Shown here: in pieces, positions 34,791 to 46,654 of the stretch
Layout: each line of letters opens with the position of its first letter
Position numbering within the stretch: the first letter of the stretch is position 1
Origin: Isoetes taiwanensis
Taxonomy: Eukaryota > Streptophyta > Lycopodiopsida > Isoetales > Isoetaceae
Length of the DNA stretch: 64,000 nucleotides
Assembly (NCBI GenBank): GCA_021234155.1
Contig: JAJEKV010000391.1
Span: forward strand, 1 to 64,000
Direction: 5' to 3'
Program-made: the position numbers and the translations under genes
Notes under the pieces: model-generated
The model's database searches: none
Told to the model about the DNA's origin: nothing
What the model saw: the letters and a program-made list of their open reading frames with translations, nothing else

Positions 34791-37155
34791 CGCGAGAACC
34801 CCCACTATACCCACCCCTCGCCGTCCTCGGTTGAGACTAGATTATGAGCGTGCAGAGGACTACGCCGAGATGCTCATGGACGCCCTCCGGTATTTGGAGA
34901 CCTCCACACTAGAGCAGCGGGGAGCAGAACCCGGTGATTTCGCTATTACGGGATGCGGCGGGCAGTGTGCTTTAGCAGACTCCTCCCAGCCGCGGCGTGG
35001 TCAAGAACATTCCCGCGAATCCCATGGTTTGATGCGAGTGTAAAGAACGCAAGCAGCTTCGGGTCACATTCTCGGATCCATACCCGCTATGTGCCAGCGC
35101 CCATCAGCACACAAAGGGCGGCCTATCCGTGCATCAAGATGGGGAATAAAGAACCTTTTGCAGCAGCTCTAAGGCCGCCCAGCCTCATGACCGGGGGACA
35201 TCACACGCCCATATGCCATACCCCCCGGGATGGCCCCATTGATTCTCGTGGACCCAGGATGTTGAGGAGGGCCCGCAAACGGGTAGCTAATGGGAAGGCG
35301 TACCGACCTCGATGGTATGCAGGCCGAAGTTACTCAAATGGGCGGGCGCCGCTTGTCTTGTGCTGGCCCTCACTACCCCGCTCACCGTAGCATTGCAGAA
35401 GGTCTCCCACAATGGACCACGCTGTGGTTGTTCCCATTCAAAGGCGGGCGACCCATAATCGGTCCGCCAATTCCTGACGATCATGGTCGATTCGAAGATT
35501 TGCCAAACCGTTATCGGCATTCTCGGCGCCAGATTGACCGCTGGCAGAGGGCGGCGGATGTGCGAGCCCTCACAGGCGGGCTTTAGACCCCGCCACTCAA
35601 CGATTGACCATATCTTTACACCGCGGGCACCGATTGAAGACGTACGGGAATCATCGGCCCAGGACTTGTATTGCCGCTTTGTGGACTTAGCGAAGGCTTT
35701 TTTGATTCCCGGGGAAAAGGCTGTGGGCTAGGATCAAGCCAACCAGGGCTCCCGTTTTGTGCGGGGAATGCCATATACAGGGTTGTATGAGAGTTGTTTT
35801 GGCGGGGATGCAAAAGCCGGGCCAAGCATTCACCATGTATCGGTATCGGTCCCAAGGTTTCCCCTCTCGCCAACACTTTTGGCCTCTACATTGATCGGTT
35901 AGAGCCCCGCTTACCGAGCATGGGGGATGGCATACGACTTTTTGCACTAGGTCATCCCGCCGGCTCATCTATGCGGGACGATGTTGGCCTCACTTTGGCC
36001 CACACCCCGGCTATGCAAATCTCACCGATGCCCTAGACACATTTTGTGGGGCTACGGACATGCGCGTCAATCTGGTCAAGCGGGGTGGTTCTCATATCCT
36101 CTTTCACGTCACCCCATGCCTCCCTCGCACTCATATATCGGGGACGGACTGCGTGGACATCACGCCCACCTACAAGTACCTAGGGGTGGAGTTCCCCCCC
36201 TCATTTCTGAGGGCATCTATCCGCTTAAGGGTGACAAGAGGTCGAAAGCACTTTATGCCATGCGGAACAACGGTCCACCGAGGCAGCTCTATGATTGGGG
36301 CCATCGTCGATCCGTTCGCACCTTTGGTCGAGCACTGTCCTTCGTGACGGGTCGAGGGTTGGGGCCCGTCTCTTTGGCGACACGGAATGACTTGGAGCGG
36401 TCGCGAAGGCATTTTTGGCACGGGCACTTGGGGTGAAACCTTGATCCCCTATCAATTCTGGGCTTGCAGAAACTGGATTCTTTACGCCCGGGCAGCCCTT
36501 GATAGACACATCGCCTATTTTCGGAAAGTGGTTACTATGGTGATGCTCGGCCCCCGACTGGCTTACATCGTGGCCATGGGTCCGCAGCCGCTTAGGCTTT
36601 GTTGGAGGGGTAAGAGAGATCGCTGGTTCGCCAGATGGAACGCGTGCGAGAACCTGATGCGTGCGAGGTGGGCGGCCCGTCATCGCGGACCTGGGGGAGT
36701 ACCTAGATGCTTGTTTCTTGGCAAGCTCGGGACCCCGGCTCTAGAGCATGTCAAAATGGCCCATTACAAGGAGCACATCAACCCCGTGTTAGCCCGGGGC
36801 CCACGGCTCTACTGCGTTCCCGGGGCCCCTGAAAAAGCCTTGGACTCATTGCCTCCATTCGCATACGTGCCCACCATCTACCGCGCCGAGGCGGGCGGGT
36901 GGATTGGGAGCCCCGGCCAGACGAGCTCTGTCGGTCTTTGTCAAGCGGGTGCCATTGAGGATGAGTCTCACACTTTCCGAGTTGCCCGATTCGGTCGATC
37001 CGGGCCGACACGCTCCTTAGTATGCGGCGGACTTGCCCTTTGCATTTCTTGATGAACACACCGCCAAGACATGCCCCGGGTCGCATACATTCGGGAGGTA
37101 CCGGACCTGCGAGGTCACCTTTTGCCCCCGCCGTCTGCCACGTGATTAGGCACTA
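34791..37155 (+). pseudogene. LINE ORF2 reverse transcriptase and C-terminal part, decayed
   Basis: After the endonuclease a helical linker (RLDYERAEDYAEMLMDAL) leads to RT. Around 35560-35695 the frames read SQAGFRPRHSTIDHIF and LYCRFVDLAKAF, the 'GF..g.St.D.i' and 'VDf.KAFD' blocks. At about 35966-35995 LIYA followed by a one-base insertion and DDVGLTL is the YADD catalytic box. YKYLGVEF at 36170-36195 is the thumb motif. A C-terminal region of about 280 codons up to about 37150 has no RNase H motif that I recognise. The family resembles RTs from lower-plant LINEs, but I cannot name the clade. Confidence 0.85.
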
Positions 37156-37350
37156 CGGGTGTGGTGCATGATTTGTATATATTTGGGTGTTTTGCATTTT
37201 ATATGTTAGGGGCGGTTGTAGGTGATTCTTGCCACGGTTTTTCCCTCGAAACCCCCAGGGGGGGTTTTAATCCGGGCGAAGAATCCGCTTGTTGCGTTTT
37301 TGTATTGGGTCCCATAGACCCATTGGTCTCCTCGTGGGCGATAAAAGTAC

Positions 37351-37371
37351 CTTCCTTCCTTCCTTCCTTCC
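37351..37371 (+). repeat. LINE 3' terminal (CTTC)n array
   Basis: Five CTTC units end the LINE and abut the LTR fragment. A short tandem array rather than poly(A) at the 3' end occurs in several non-L1 LINE clades (for example CR1 and RTE types). Confidence 0.8.
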
Positions 37372-37882
37372 TCCCATGGCAATCAGCTCACCATGAGCGT
37401 GGCCCTCCGTCTAACCTGCACCATCCCAGAGAGATGCCGGTGAAGGACACGGAGGTATCATTTGGCCCACGCCTTCAATGGGACTCTAAGTTGCTAAGCG
37501 TGAATATATGTTAGCACACAGCATAAATATATATAAATAACCACCACGAAGGGTGGCACATCCATCCAAGTACTAACGGCAAAGAATATGCATCTAATCC
37601 TAAGGAAAACACCCCAAACCCCAGGTTCTACCCCGTTCGAGACTCTGTGAGGATGGATCGACTCGATCTCAAGAGATCAATGCATGACGTGAGGTATAAA
37701 CGGCATTGGCTGGCATAGAACGATTGGCTAGGGGTTGTCCACTCCATCCGCCCCTCCATTGCACACTTTGCGGATGAGTCGAATCATGCTATGGCGTCAC
37801 TATAGCCTTCCTGAGACGCAAACTCAAGGTATCACCCTTGAGCCTACTCTGTGTTTCATGAAGACCGGTCCGATGAGGCGTG
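37370..37882 (-). mobile_element. Right third of the Gypsy-2 3' LTR, inverted
   Basis: On the minus strand this matches 17263-17772 of the 5' LTR. It lacks the final 50 bases, where the LINE is inserted. Its outer end (37882) corresponds within about 10 bp to the point where the forward LTR piece stops at 31344. The two pieces together rebuild one LTR, which points to an inversion of 31345-37882 after the LINE inserted into the LTR. Confidence 0.88.
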
Positions 37883-40800
37883 TATACCGACTATGCATGC
37901 ATGTCCTTCCATTTGCATTTTTGAGCTTCAATGTCTGTCCACCTTCAGAAAGGCCAAACTCCTTTTAATGCGCATGTGGCATACATAGCATATTGCCAAG
38001 GGTGAAGACATGAAAACAAGATGGACAAGATGCAGATGCATTAATTGCCATCATGGAAATATGCATCATGGTCCAAAAAATTTATTGATCCATGTTTCAA
38101 AAAGTCGAGTACAAACTTCTCAACTTAACGCATAGTTTTCTAGCTTTTACTTCCCTAAAAATTAGCTTCTTAGATGTTCTCTACTTAAATCCACTACTCC
38201 TATTAATTTTTGAATCATATGCCCAACGAGAAGCCCAGCCTTTTTTCTAGTAGTTTATAATAACATATTTCAAGCATTATAAAGCCCTTTGGAAATTATG
38301 CCTCTCTCCTTTGTTGGCGCTTTATTTTCAAATGGTATCCTTATCGTTGACCTTTTCATGGTGAAGGAATACCCTTATAACTAATATCTCTCTAAAACAA
38401 GGTCTTTGCAAGACGCGGAGAGTTGCCCTCCGTGGCCGGAGGTTGAGGTGGCTTAAATCATACTTGAAAGTTATGTGGTAGAGTCCTGGTCTATTTGGCA
38501 TTTGATTTAATGATAGAAGTTATAAATGAAAAATGTCTCTTCCCCGCCGTTTGATCTTTGCTCTGTTTAGTATTTTTTTGTTACGTCTTTCATGCATGAT
38601 GCAATATGGATTACAAGATACATCTTTAATATATTTATTTTTCAAGTCCTTGAAAATGTCGTTTCATGTATTGTATGGAAATGCTAGATTAAGAATCCTA
38701 AAAATAGATTGGATAATGGATTACTGGAACACATCAAATTGATGACAGAACTGATTTAAAATTTTTCTAGATGTCTTCTGAAACGGCTAAGCACGATGAG
38801 CTGGACTTTTGAGTTTCTTGGGAACACCAGTTGGACAGCCATACATAGTCCAAACAAACGTGTTTGCAAATGGCAAGGGAGACAAAGAACAGAGGCACTA
38901 CCTCTAGTTTGATCCAACAAAAGATTTTCATACATATGCCTTCCAAAGTGGACAACAAAGCGGATCATGTAAGTATTACAGACAGATACCATATGCATAT
39001 CTGAAACAAATGTCTTTGGATGTCTTCAGCTAGTGTGATTAATGCAGAAGCCGTACTCTCTGAAAACAAGCTCAGAATAGCCTTGTCTATTCTCAGAGAT
39101 GAATTAGATTTCCTTCGTCATTGTTCAGATAGGATGCGTTGCCTCTGCTAGACAACCCTGTCCTCGATGACCTTGGCATATCTGGAGAGAAGCGGCACAA
39201 AAACCTTTGTAGATTTTGAACCGGGCTTTAAACATGCATATGACCACCTAAAGTCAAGGCACCCCTCGAAAAGGGTAGGCCATACACCAAAAGAAAAGAC
39301 TACAAGATGCATGCCTAGACTACAAGATGCATAACGACATCATTCTTTCTACTTTTGCCTATCTTCGAGGCAAAGAATTCCTTCATCGACAAGTGTGTCA
39401 ATATTATTGCCTTCCATGTCCTTCTTCAAGCATAATGACCACAAAATCTGTCGGTTGCGTTCAACTCTGTTGCAACATAGAAAGGATCTATTTAGACAAA
39501 CACACAGAATCATTAGTTCTACTTACGGATTTTCATGAGTTAGTGTTGATGTTAAAAGTCCTAACTAAATATTTCTCGGATGAGAATGGCAGAGTTTGAA
39601 TGCGATCTTGCTTTTCCTAAGGTTTACAAAAGGTGTTCCATCCCTCGAGGTTCCGCGGACGATAAACATAAATTACACCTTCACATTTCGCAATACTATT
39701 GTATATGGAAAGCCAATAGTAAGTCCCCGTGCTTTTTTAACTTACGGGGTGTATCTCCGTTTGAGACAAATTTTTATAACAGTTTATTACATGTGACAAC
39801 CAGGCATAAACTATTACATCAATATAAAGTAAGCTCCTACCATTTTGTTAGCTAGGACAAGCAAAGTAGGGCGAGAGCTAGAAAATGTGGAAGGATTGCG
39901 GTTTGTTAATTCCTCCATCTACTTGAAGGTTTTATCCAATCCTTTTGTTTATTCAATATTCCTCAAAGACCGCCAACTAATAAAGCCCTACACATTTCTT
40001 CCTAAATATAAAAGCGTAATTACTTTTTGCCAACTTGTTGTAACTTAAGTATAAGTGTGATTGGGCAAAGCCTCGGGCTATGCTTCTCGATTTTCCATGA
40101 CCATCTTCTTTGCATGAATATGGGGATGCGGTTTTAGGCTTGGAGTCTTTTTCGTAATTCAATTCCCTTTCCTCCGAAGAGCATCATGGATATTATTGGC
40201 AAACTCATGCAATAAGTGATCCAAAGACTATACAATTTCAACAGAATGTGCAATGCCTCCTTTCTTTTTTATCCAACAAAGCCAGCCTTAAAACATCAAA
40301 TAGTGCTGCTCTTATCAATATATTTAATTTGCATCTTCGCTAGGTCCCTTTTTGTCCTTTATTTCCAGAATCAAATAACCTCTCGCTCCAAATTCCGCCA
40401 TGTATGCAAGAACTTTCTTCAAATACTTCAAACAGTTAGTTTGACATTTTAAATCTTCTAATGCCCGAGATAATAAATTCCTATAAATGTTCATTTCTCT
40501 CATTCCTGGGGGGCTCAAACTCGCCGAGCTAGAGAGTGTAGAAATAGCAATTTTGTGCTTTTGCTTTTTGCCTGGATTCATGAGATGCAAGAGTCAAGTA
40601 ACTCGGCTCAAAATCTACAAATTTTATCATCTTCTTAACATGCGTTATATCTTGAACTTTCTTTTGCTAACAACAACAATCATGTCACGGGAGAGTATGG
40701 TAAATGCTATATAAGTGTTTTGAACAAAAGATACACATGAAAAACATACCAAAATAAAAATGCATCCCCCCGGCAAAGGAACTTAAAAAAGAAGGGGAGT

Positions 40801-43800
40801 GGTAGAAACTTAAGCATTCAACACTTGTACAACACAAATTGATCAAAAAGCTGCAAAGTTGTCAACAACTAATGGATTCCACCTTGTCGTTTCGAGACAC
40901 ACAATCTCCACATGCAATATCCCTCCCTTTGGGTTTCTTGCTTTATGCTCCATAGATGAGGTATCATCTCAGCTCTAGCATGCCCACTCCATTTCATCAT
41001 CAATCGACAAGCTAACTTGATAATTCAAGATGTTGCAAGCAAGCATCCAACAAGGTTTGGATTAATGTACCCAAAGCTTTGCTTGATTGTTTTAGTCAAA
41101 ACGGGCTCTGCAACTAAGAGATTCACCATCGAAATTTATAATTATAATTTCACCATAAAATTGCAATTGCTAATATACACCATGTTACATCATCATGTTG
41201 CTAAAAATCAAATGAATCGAGGGTTGCAATAGATTAGAGTCCTCTAGACCACGTAAAAGGAACGAATGGCAAGATGCTCACCGCATGAGTCATAAAACAA
41301 CCAATTACCATAGCTCCCCGCCATCAATCCCACCGAACATGTGTAAAGCATCGAAACGCAAGCAAATGGCAAAAAGAATCTTTAAATGCTAAATAGGCAA
41401 TTGGAATCCTCTTATCGCTCATGTCTAGGTACCTTTTATACATTCTTGACGGGTTTTTTGCAATTACTTAAGTATCACAAAAACATAAAGACATTTGCAA
41501 CTTCTTAGCATGACATCTTAAACCGCCATACATCGGATGAGTTAATGCGCACAGGATATGCTCTCGAGTTAATGAAACAATTAGTAGTGCTTGAATTTAT
41601 AAGAACTTAAAAGCATGCATTCCTCCTAATCTCCCTCTTTCGGTCTCCAACATTCCATCCTTAGTGACATCAATTAAAAGTTTCATTTGCTTCATGTAAT
41701 ATGGTATGTCCGGCTAATAACATAAAGAATCATATGAGACGATCTTGATTATTTTTACATTAAGAGCATTCTCTATCACATGCAAAAGAGATTGTATCCT
41801 ATGCTTATTGAAAAGAACCAACCTCTTTGGGAATTTGAGCAGTTAAACGGTGGAATATATCACATGTCCGTGTACCCACTAAAGGAGCCATTGCAAAGAA
41901 GAAAATCTTGGTGCACCTACAATGCGATGAGACATATATCACATCAGCCACACAACCATGAATTCTGATATCACGGCTTTTTTTGTAAGCTACAAAGACG
42001 CACACAGGAAATCATCCGATGCATTGATAATAACAAGCACTAAAACATGAACTATGTACAACAACCAAACAATCAATTGGGAATGAGAATCATCTCCGTG
42101 CGTTGTCCTCTTTAGTCGCATTTACGACGCTCTACAGCACCATTTATTTTTAGCACAAAGGGCATGAAATCTATCTCGAGGATATTCAAACAAGAAGAAC
42201 AAGTACCGCCAGGAGGTCAACCGGGTTTTAGGAGCCCGTAAGTCCACGAGTCCCAAGGTTTAAGAGGACCTAATGTATAGTGCACTACACGTAACTCATT
42301 TGAATGAGCGTAAAAGGGCTAATGCCTTGAGGAATTGTGAAGAGTCTATGAGGAATTATATATGCCGGGCCGATCATAAACCTCGCGTGAGCCATTGCTT
42401 ATTGTTCCGCCTTTGTTTTGCGACCTAATCGGCTCCAAAATCGTATCTAGAAAGAATAGATAGCGAGGCTTCTTATGTACGATTTGCTTCACCAAACCGA
42501 TAAGCCGATAAGCCAAGTCATGCACTAGCCGAAGTCATGCACCAGCCAAGTCATGCACCCGGCCGATAAGCCAAGTCGGGAGATAAATTCTTCCAATTCC
42601 CCCCTTCTTCCAACACCGGTTCCTTATGGACCTCTAATGCTTGGTGGTGCGGTTAACCGCTTCCCACACCAAAAGACAAAGAACAATGGCGACCTAGACT
42701 TTTGAGGTGTAAGAGTAGGTTTTGCGATCCACAAAGATATCCTAGGTATATTCTAGCATATAACTAAGATATGTTAAAAGCCCACATAAACAAGGGTTTG
42801 CCCCTAAACAAGGGTTTGCCCCACAGGACAACCCAAAAAATTTCCCTTTATTTCGAAGAGGCAAAGGGCAATCTAGTAGTGGGCAATGTTGCAAAGTTGA
42901 TCAATGGAGGGGCCCATTCGCCAAGGTGAAAATTGTCGGGCAAATTTAGTGTGTACAAGTTGCATTTGGCGAATCGAGATAAAAGAATCTAGTAAAACAA
43001 TTGAATAGCATAGTAAAATGTCAAAATAATGTAAATGCAAAAATCTTGAGAAAATATTAGGAGACATTTTTTTACCTTGGGATTATGGGATTGAATGTGC
43101 TCACCCCTTATTGGAAGCCACTTGGCTCAGGCGAAGAATGATAGTTTCCAAATGACGTGAATCCTTTAATTCCAAGGTGTTTTTTACTCGAAGTTCTTAA
43201 ATTACATGTTGTTTGGGGTTCTTACTAAGCTATTCAATTTTGTTTACCTCTTTGGCACTGAGATAGAGAGCGACCCCGTAAAACGAAGAACTAGGTCGAT
43301 AATTGTGACATAGAAGATTAGGGACTCATACTAAAATCTTAGAAAAGAAGAAACTAAGGCCCTTTTTCCACCCATTAATGATGGCTTATATTTATCAAGA
43401 TATCATTGGGCCACATAAGCATATAAGAAAGGCTGGATTTTCCACTACAACTTATAACACATGTCTCATAGGCATTCCATACAACTCTAGAGCCTTATTT
43501 TTTTCGAGGGAAACCCCCCGCCACAAAATAAGACATCTAATTCTATCCAATCAGAGTGCTTTTTCACCAGACATTTAGGGTGTTGCAAAACAAAAGGCTA
43601 GAGTGGAATCGTTAACACTGAAACTTAAATAGCTGGGCTCAAAGCATGTGATTGTACTACAAATATGGAATGGAATCGGGGCCGCAGATCGAAATTGATG
43701 AGAAATTTGGAGGTGGGATCGCCAAGCAGTCAAATTATAGTTTGAAAAATTATAGGCGGATTGCCCACGGATGGAAAGTTGCTCGATTTTGTTGCTGCAT

Positions 43801-44198
43801 GTTGAATCTTAACAAGGCAAATGCGTTGAATAGGGCAGAGAAGATCTAGAGGATTTTTTGCATTGGGGTTTGTATCCGTCCTCTTGATTGAAGCTGTTGT
43901 TGAATCTTTCATCAGAAATAATTTATAGTTCACAACAAAATTTGCCTCGCCCATTTGATACAAAAAGCTAAGAATATTTTGCCGATTGCAACCTTCATCC
44001 TGGGCGAGCCATGGAAAAGTAATTTTCTTAAGACATGTCACAACAATGACATGGCATCTCAAATGGTGTACTAACCACCACATTTTAAGCCAACAGTGGA
44101 AAAAAGGCCTAAAGTTGTCTTTCTTACGATTTTGAATTTTGAAAGAAGTGAGGCACTTCATAATTGCCATATTAACCTCATTAATCTTGGCCATTATC
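37883..44198. other. No recognised gene; short repeats
   Basis: The 6.3 kb is AT-rich, with many short frames on both strands and no family signature. Local tandem repeats include 'aagtcatgcac' units at 42515-42570 and two copies of an 18-bp 'taaacaagggtttgcccc' unit at 42788-42822. It may be intronic or old repeat sequence. Confidence 0.5.
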
Positions 44199-44204
44199 TG
44201 ATGT

Positions 44205-44346
44205 AGAACAGAATGGAGGAAGCCATTCTTGCTTCCCTCACCGTTTGGTCATGCCTCTTGCTTCCCCCTGACCTGTAGAATCCGGTCGCGCCCGCAGATT
44301 CTGCAGGTCAGGGGGATGCAAGAATGGTTGAGTCCATTCTGTTCCA
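44205..44346. mobile_element. 142-bp foldback element with long hairpin
   Basis: The outer arms (agaacagaatgga at 44205 and tccattctgttcca at the right end) and an inner 26-bp pair ('cttgcttccccctgacct' against 'aggtcagggggatgcaag', two mismatches) form a nearly complete hairpin around a 15-base loop. The left arm has about 28 extra bases. TGATG(T) flanks both ends (44199-44204 and 44347-44352), consistent with a 5-6 bp target duplication. It is therefore a small MITE, or a hairpin RNA precursor derived from one. It lies about 250 bp beyond the 3' end of the NPF pseudogene. Confidence 0.8.
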
Positions 44347-44490
44347 TGATGTCTAGGTAAGTCGCACGGATTCTCTACAGTTTGTTGAGGCGATTTGTCA
44401 GTCTGCTTAAGAATGAATCAAGAAACAAACATCCATCCACTTACCTTGACGTTATGAAATTATGAAAAGGGGTGTATATTATATCATTTA

Positions 44491-44536
44491 TTACATGGTT
44501 TAGTATAGGTATATTTACATGGTTTAGTATAGGTAT
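44491..44536 (+). repeat. Two-copy 23-bp tandem repeat
   Basis: Two copies of a unit with 'ttacatggtttagtatagg' lie just downstream of the NPF pseudogene's 3' end. Confidence 0.85.
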
Positions 44537-44592
44537 TTGTATGCGAGAATCCCAAGGCTTAAATTCCGTTGACCCCACCTAAGCATGGGCGC

Positions 44593-46580
44593 CTAGATAA
44601 GAAGTTGCTCCCGTTTCTCTGGAACTAAATTCTTATACATGTAGCACCTGCTTGCTGCAACATACCATATCATATTCAGCCCTATCAATCCACCCAGTAG
44701 CCAGTAAAACAGGTCCAACCTGCCTTGATTTATGTTGTCCTCAATCCATCTTCTTTTCCCATGCCTTCCCGAGATCCCATTTACTATGCTGATCAAAGCA
44801 CTACTCAAGAAATTTCCCACCCCAATGCTTGCCAAGTAGAAGGCAGCTCCAAAACTTCTCAACGTATCTGGCCTGGTCATAGAAAAATTCTACCTGCCCT
44901 GTTACTGTAAATGCCTCTGCAAGTCCTAGCAGCACATACTGAGGAAGCAACCAGAAAACTGATATCACTTCTCCATGTTTTGAAGCTTTTAATCTCTTTG
45001 TTTCTACTGCTGCAGCACATAGCATGGATGACACGTTGATTACCATGCCAATTCCTATCCTTTGTAGTAAGGTTATTCCTCTAGGATTCTTAGATGCCCT
45101 CCTCATCAAAGGCACTAAAATTCGGTCGTAAATTGGAAGAAAAATCACCACTGTTAGACTAGTAAACACTTGCATAGATGCTGCAGGAATTTGAAAGCTG
45201 TGTTGTTTTAAGCTTCTATTCATAAAAAGAGACTATCTTACAAAAAGAGTATTGATCTGTGCTGTCACAATATAATAAGGAAGACAAGAAAGCCAAATCT
45301 AGATCATTCTAATACACATTTTTGTATTTTCAACCAGTTGAACAATGCAGAGACTCCATGGATCCACCTCTTGATTTTCCTTTACTTCAGCGGATGGCAG
45401 CCCTGTTTAAATACCTGCAAGCTTTTCCAACATGTGGTGACTTAATTGTCTTGGGTATATAGATTGTTCAAATCCTTACAACATTTGATGTACTCCATCC
45501 ATATGGTAAAGCATAGTGGGATCATCAGAAACCTTCAGGTCATGTTTCCTTACAATAGCTGTGATAAACTGGGCTATTTCAGTAACAGGCTCCCAGTTGG
45601 ATGCTTAAATCTATAAAGAGGGATGCCAAAAAGAAATATGGCCAATGCAAACACCATAATTCCTGTAGGTATACCAAATTCCCATGACCAACCAACGACT
45701 AGCAGAGTTACAGAGCATATACGACCTGCATGAACCTCCATGTACTACCAGTTGAAGAAAGAGGTCTTCTTTTTATATTCTAATGCATCTCTTTCATCGA
45801 ACTTATCTGCCCCAAATGAAGAAACACATGGTTTCATGGCTCCGGATCCTAGAGCTATGGTGTAGAGGGCAAAGTAGAAGAACCCTAAACGGGATGCACT
45901 TGGAGCGGGACAAATCCCATTTTTGCAGCTTTTTGGCTTGAACACATGAAGTGAAGCTGATAGAGTGAGTAATATCAACCCCTGCAAAGAAACAATCAAT
46001 CTCGGGTTTTTTTAACCATATCCACAAGACAAAATGCAGAATTGGGCTAAGAATCAAGCATAGCAATAATATAAAAAGAATAAAAAAACTGCAGAGGAAG
46101 CATCTTGTTTTTGACAAGAAGAAGAAGAAGAAAAGCATTCTGCTCTTACTAGCAAATAAACAATGGATGTGACAATAATTGTACGAAATCGACCCCAATA
46201 AGCATCAGCCATGAACGCACCCAAGAGAGGCATCAGGTAAACTGCACCCTGCCAATCATTCACTTTTTTTTGCCGCAGTAGCAGTTCCCTGATGAAGCTT
46301 CTCCGTGAAATAGGTTACCAGATTAGCAGCAATGCCATAGATAGAAATGCGATCAGTTGCTTCATTTGCTGCAAGAATGAAGAATTTAAAGAAACAGATT
46401 AGCTATTTGAGGCCAAGGCCCATTTTCCAGCCCAAAAAAATAATGAAGCGAAGTTATACCAAATATAAAGATTGCTGCTTTCCAGCCTCCTGTTGAAAGC
46501 TTGTCTGCAGGCGAACCCTTGATATCCACGGTTCCGTCTGCAACAAGGGATCCTGTCGGAGATGAAGCTCCAGCATCCAT
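44593..46580 (-). pseudogene. NPF (NRT1/PTR) family transporter, NPF5-like, probable pseudogene
   Basis: Proton-coupled nitrate/peptide transporter of the plasma or vacuolar membrane, normally about 560 residues with 12 membrane spans. Exon 1 (46580-46460) starts MDAGASSPTGSLVADG and ends GWKAAIFIF. Exon 2 (46368-46150) has ATDRISIYGIAANLVTYFTE, then VNDWQGAVYLMPLLGAFMAD. Exon 3 (from 45981) has GSGAMKPCVSSFGADKFDE. The last part has PAASMQVFTSLTVVIFLPIYDR, LLQRIGIGM and the C-terminus ending PEKREQLLI. Lesions: one extra A in an eight-A run (46263-46270); TAG after FFNW (near 45750); a frameshift near 45590; two further TAG stops (about 45300 and 45232); a two-base loss near 44873. The ExxE[R/K] motif reads EATDR. 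Confidence 0.9.
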
Positions 46581-46654
46581 GGCTGGAAGCACACCATGGA
46601 GGAAATGGATATGCCGGTTTATATAGAGGAGCAAAAGCCATGGCCATAAGGTTT

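Larger units (their letters stand above)
31769..37371 (+). mobile_element. Non-LTR retrotransposon (LINE) with APE endonuclease and RT
   Basis: It has a GC-rich 5' region with tandem monomers, a decayed ORF1, a decayed ORF2 with endonuclease and reverse transcriptase, and a 3' end in a short (CTTC)n array instead of poly(A). Its base composition is much more GC-rich than the flanks. ORF2 is split by many one-base shifts. The left border is set only by the end of the HRD3-like match, and the right border by the start of the inverted LTR piece. No target duplication is visible, consistent with later rearrangement. Confidence 0.85.
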
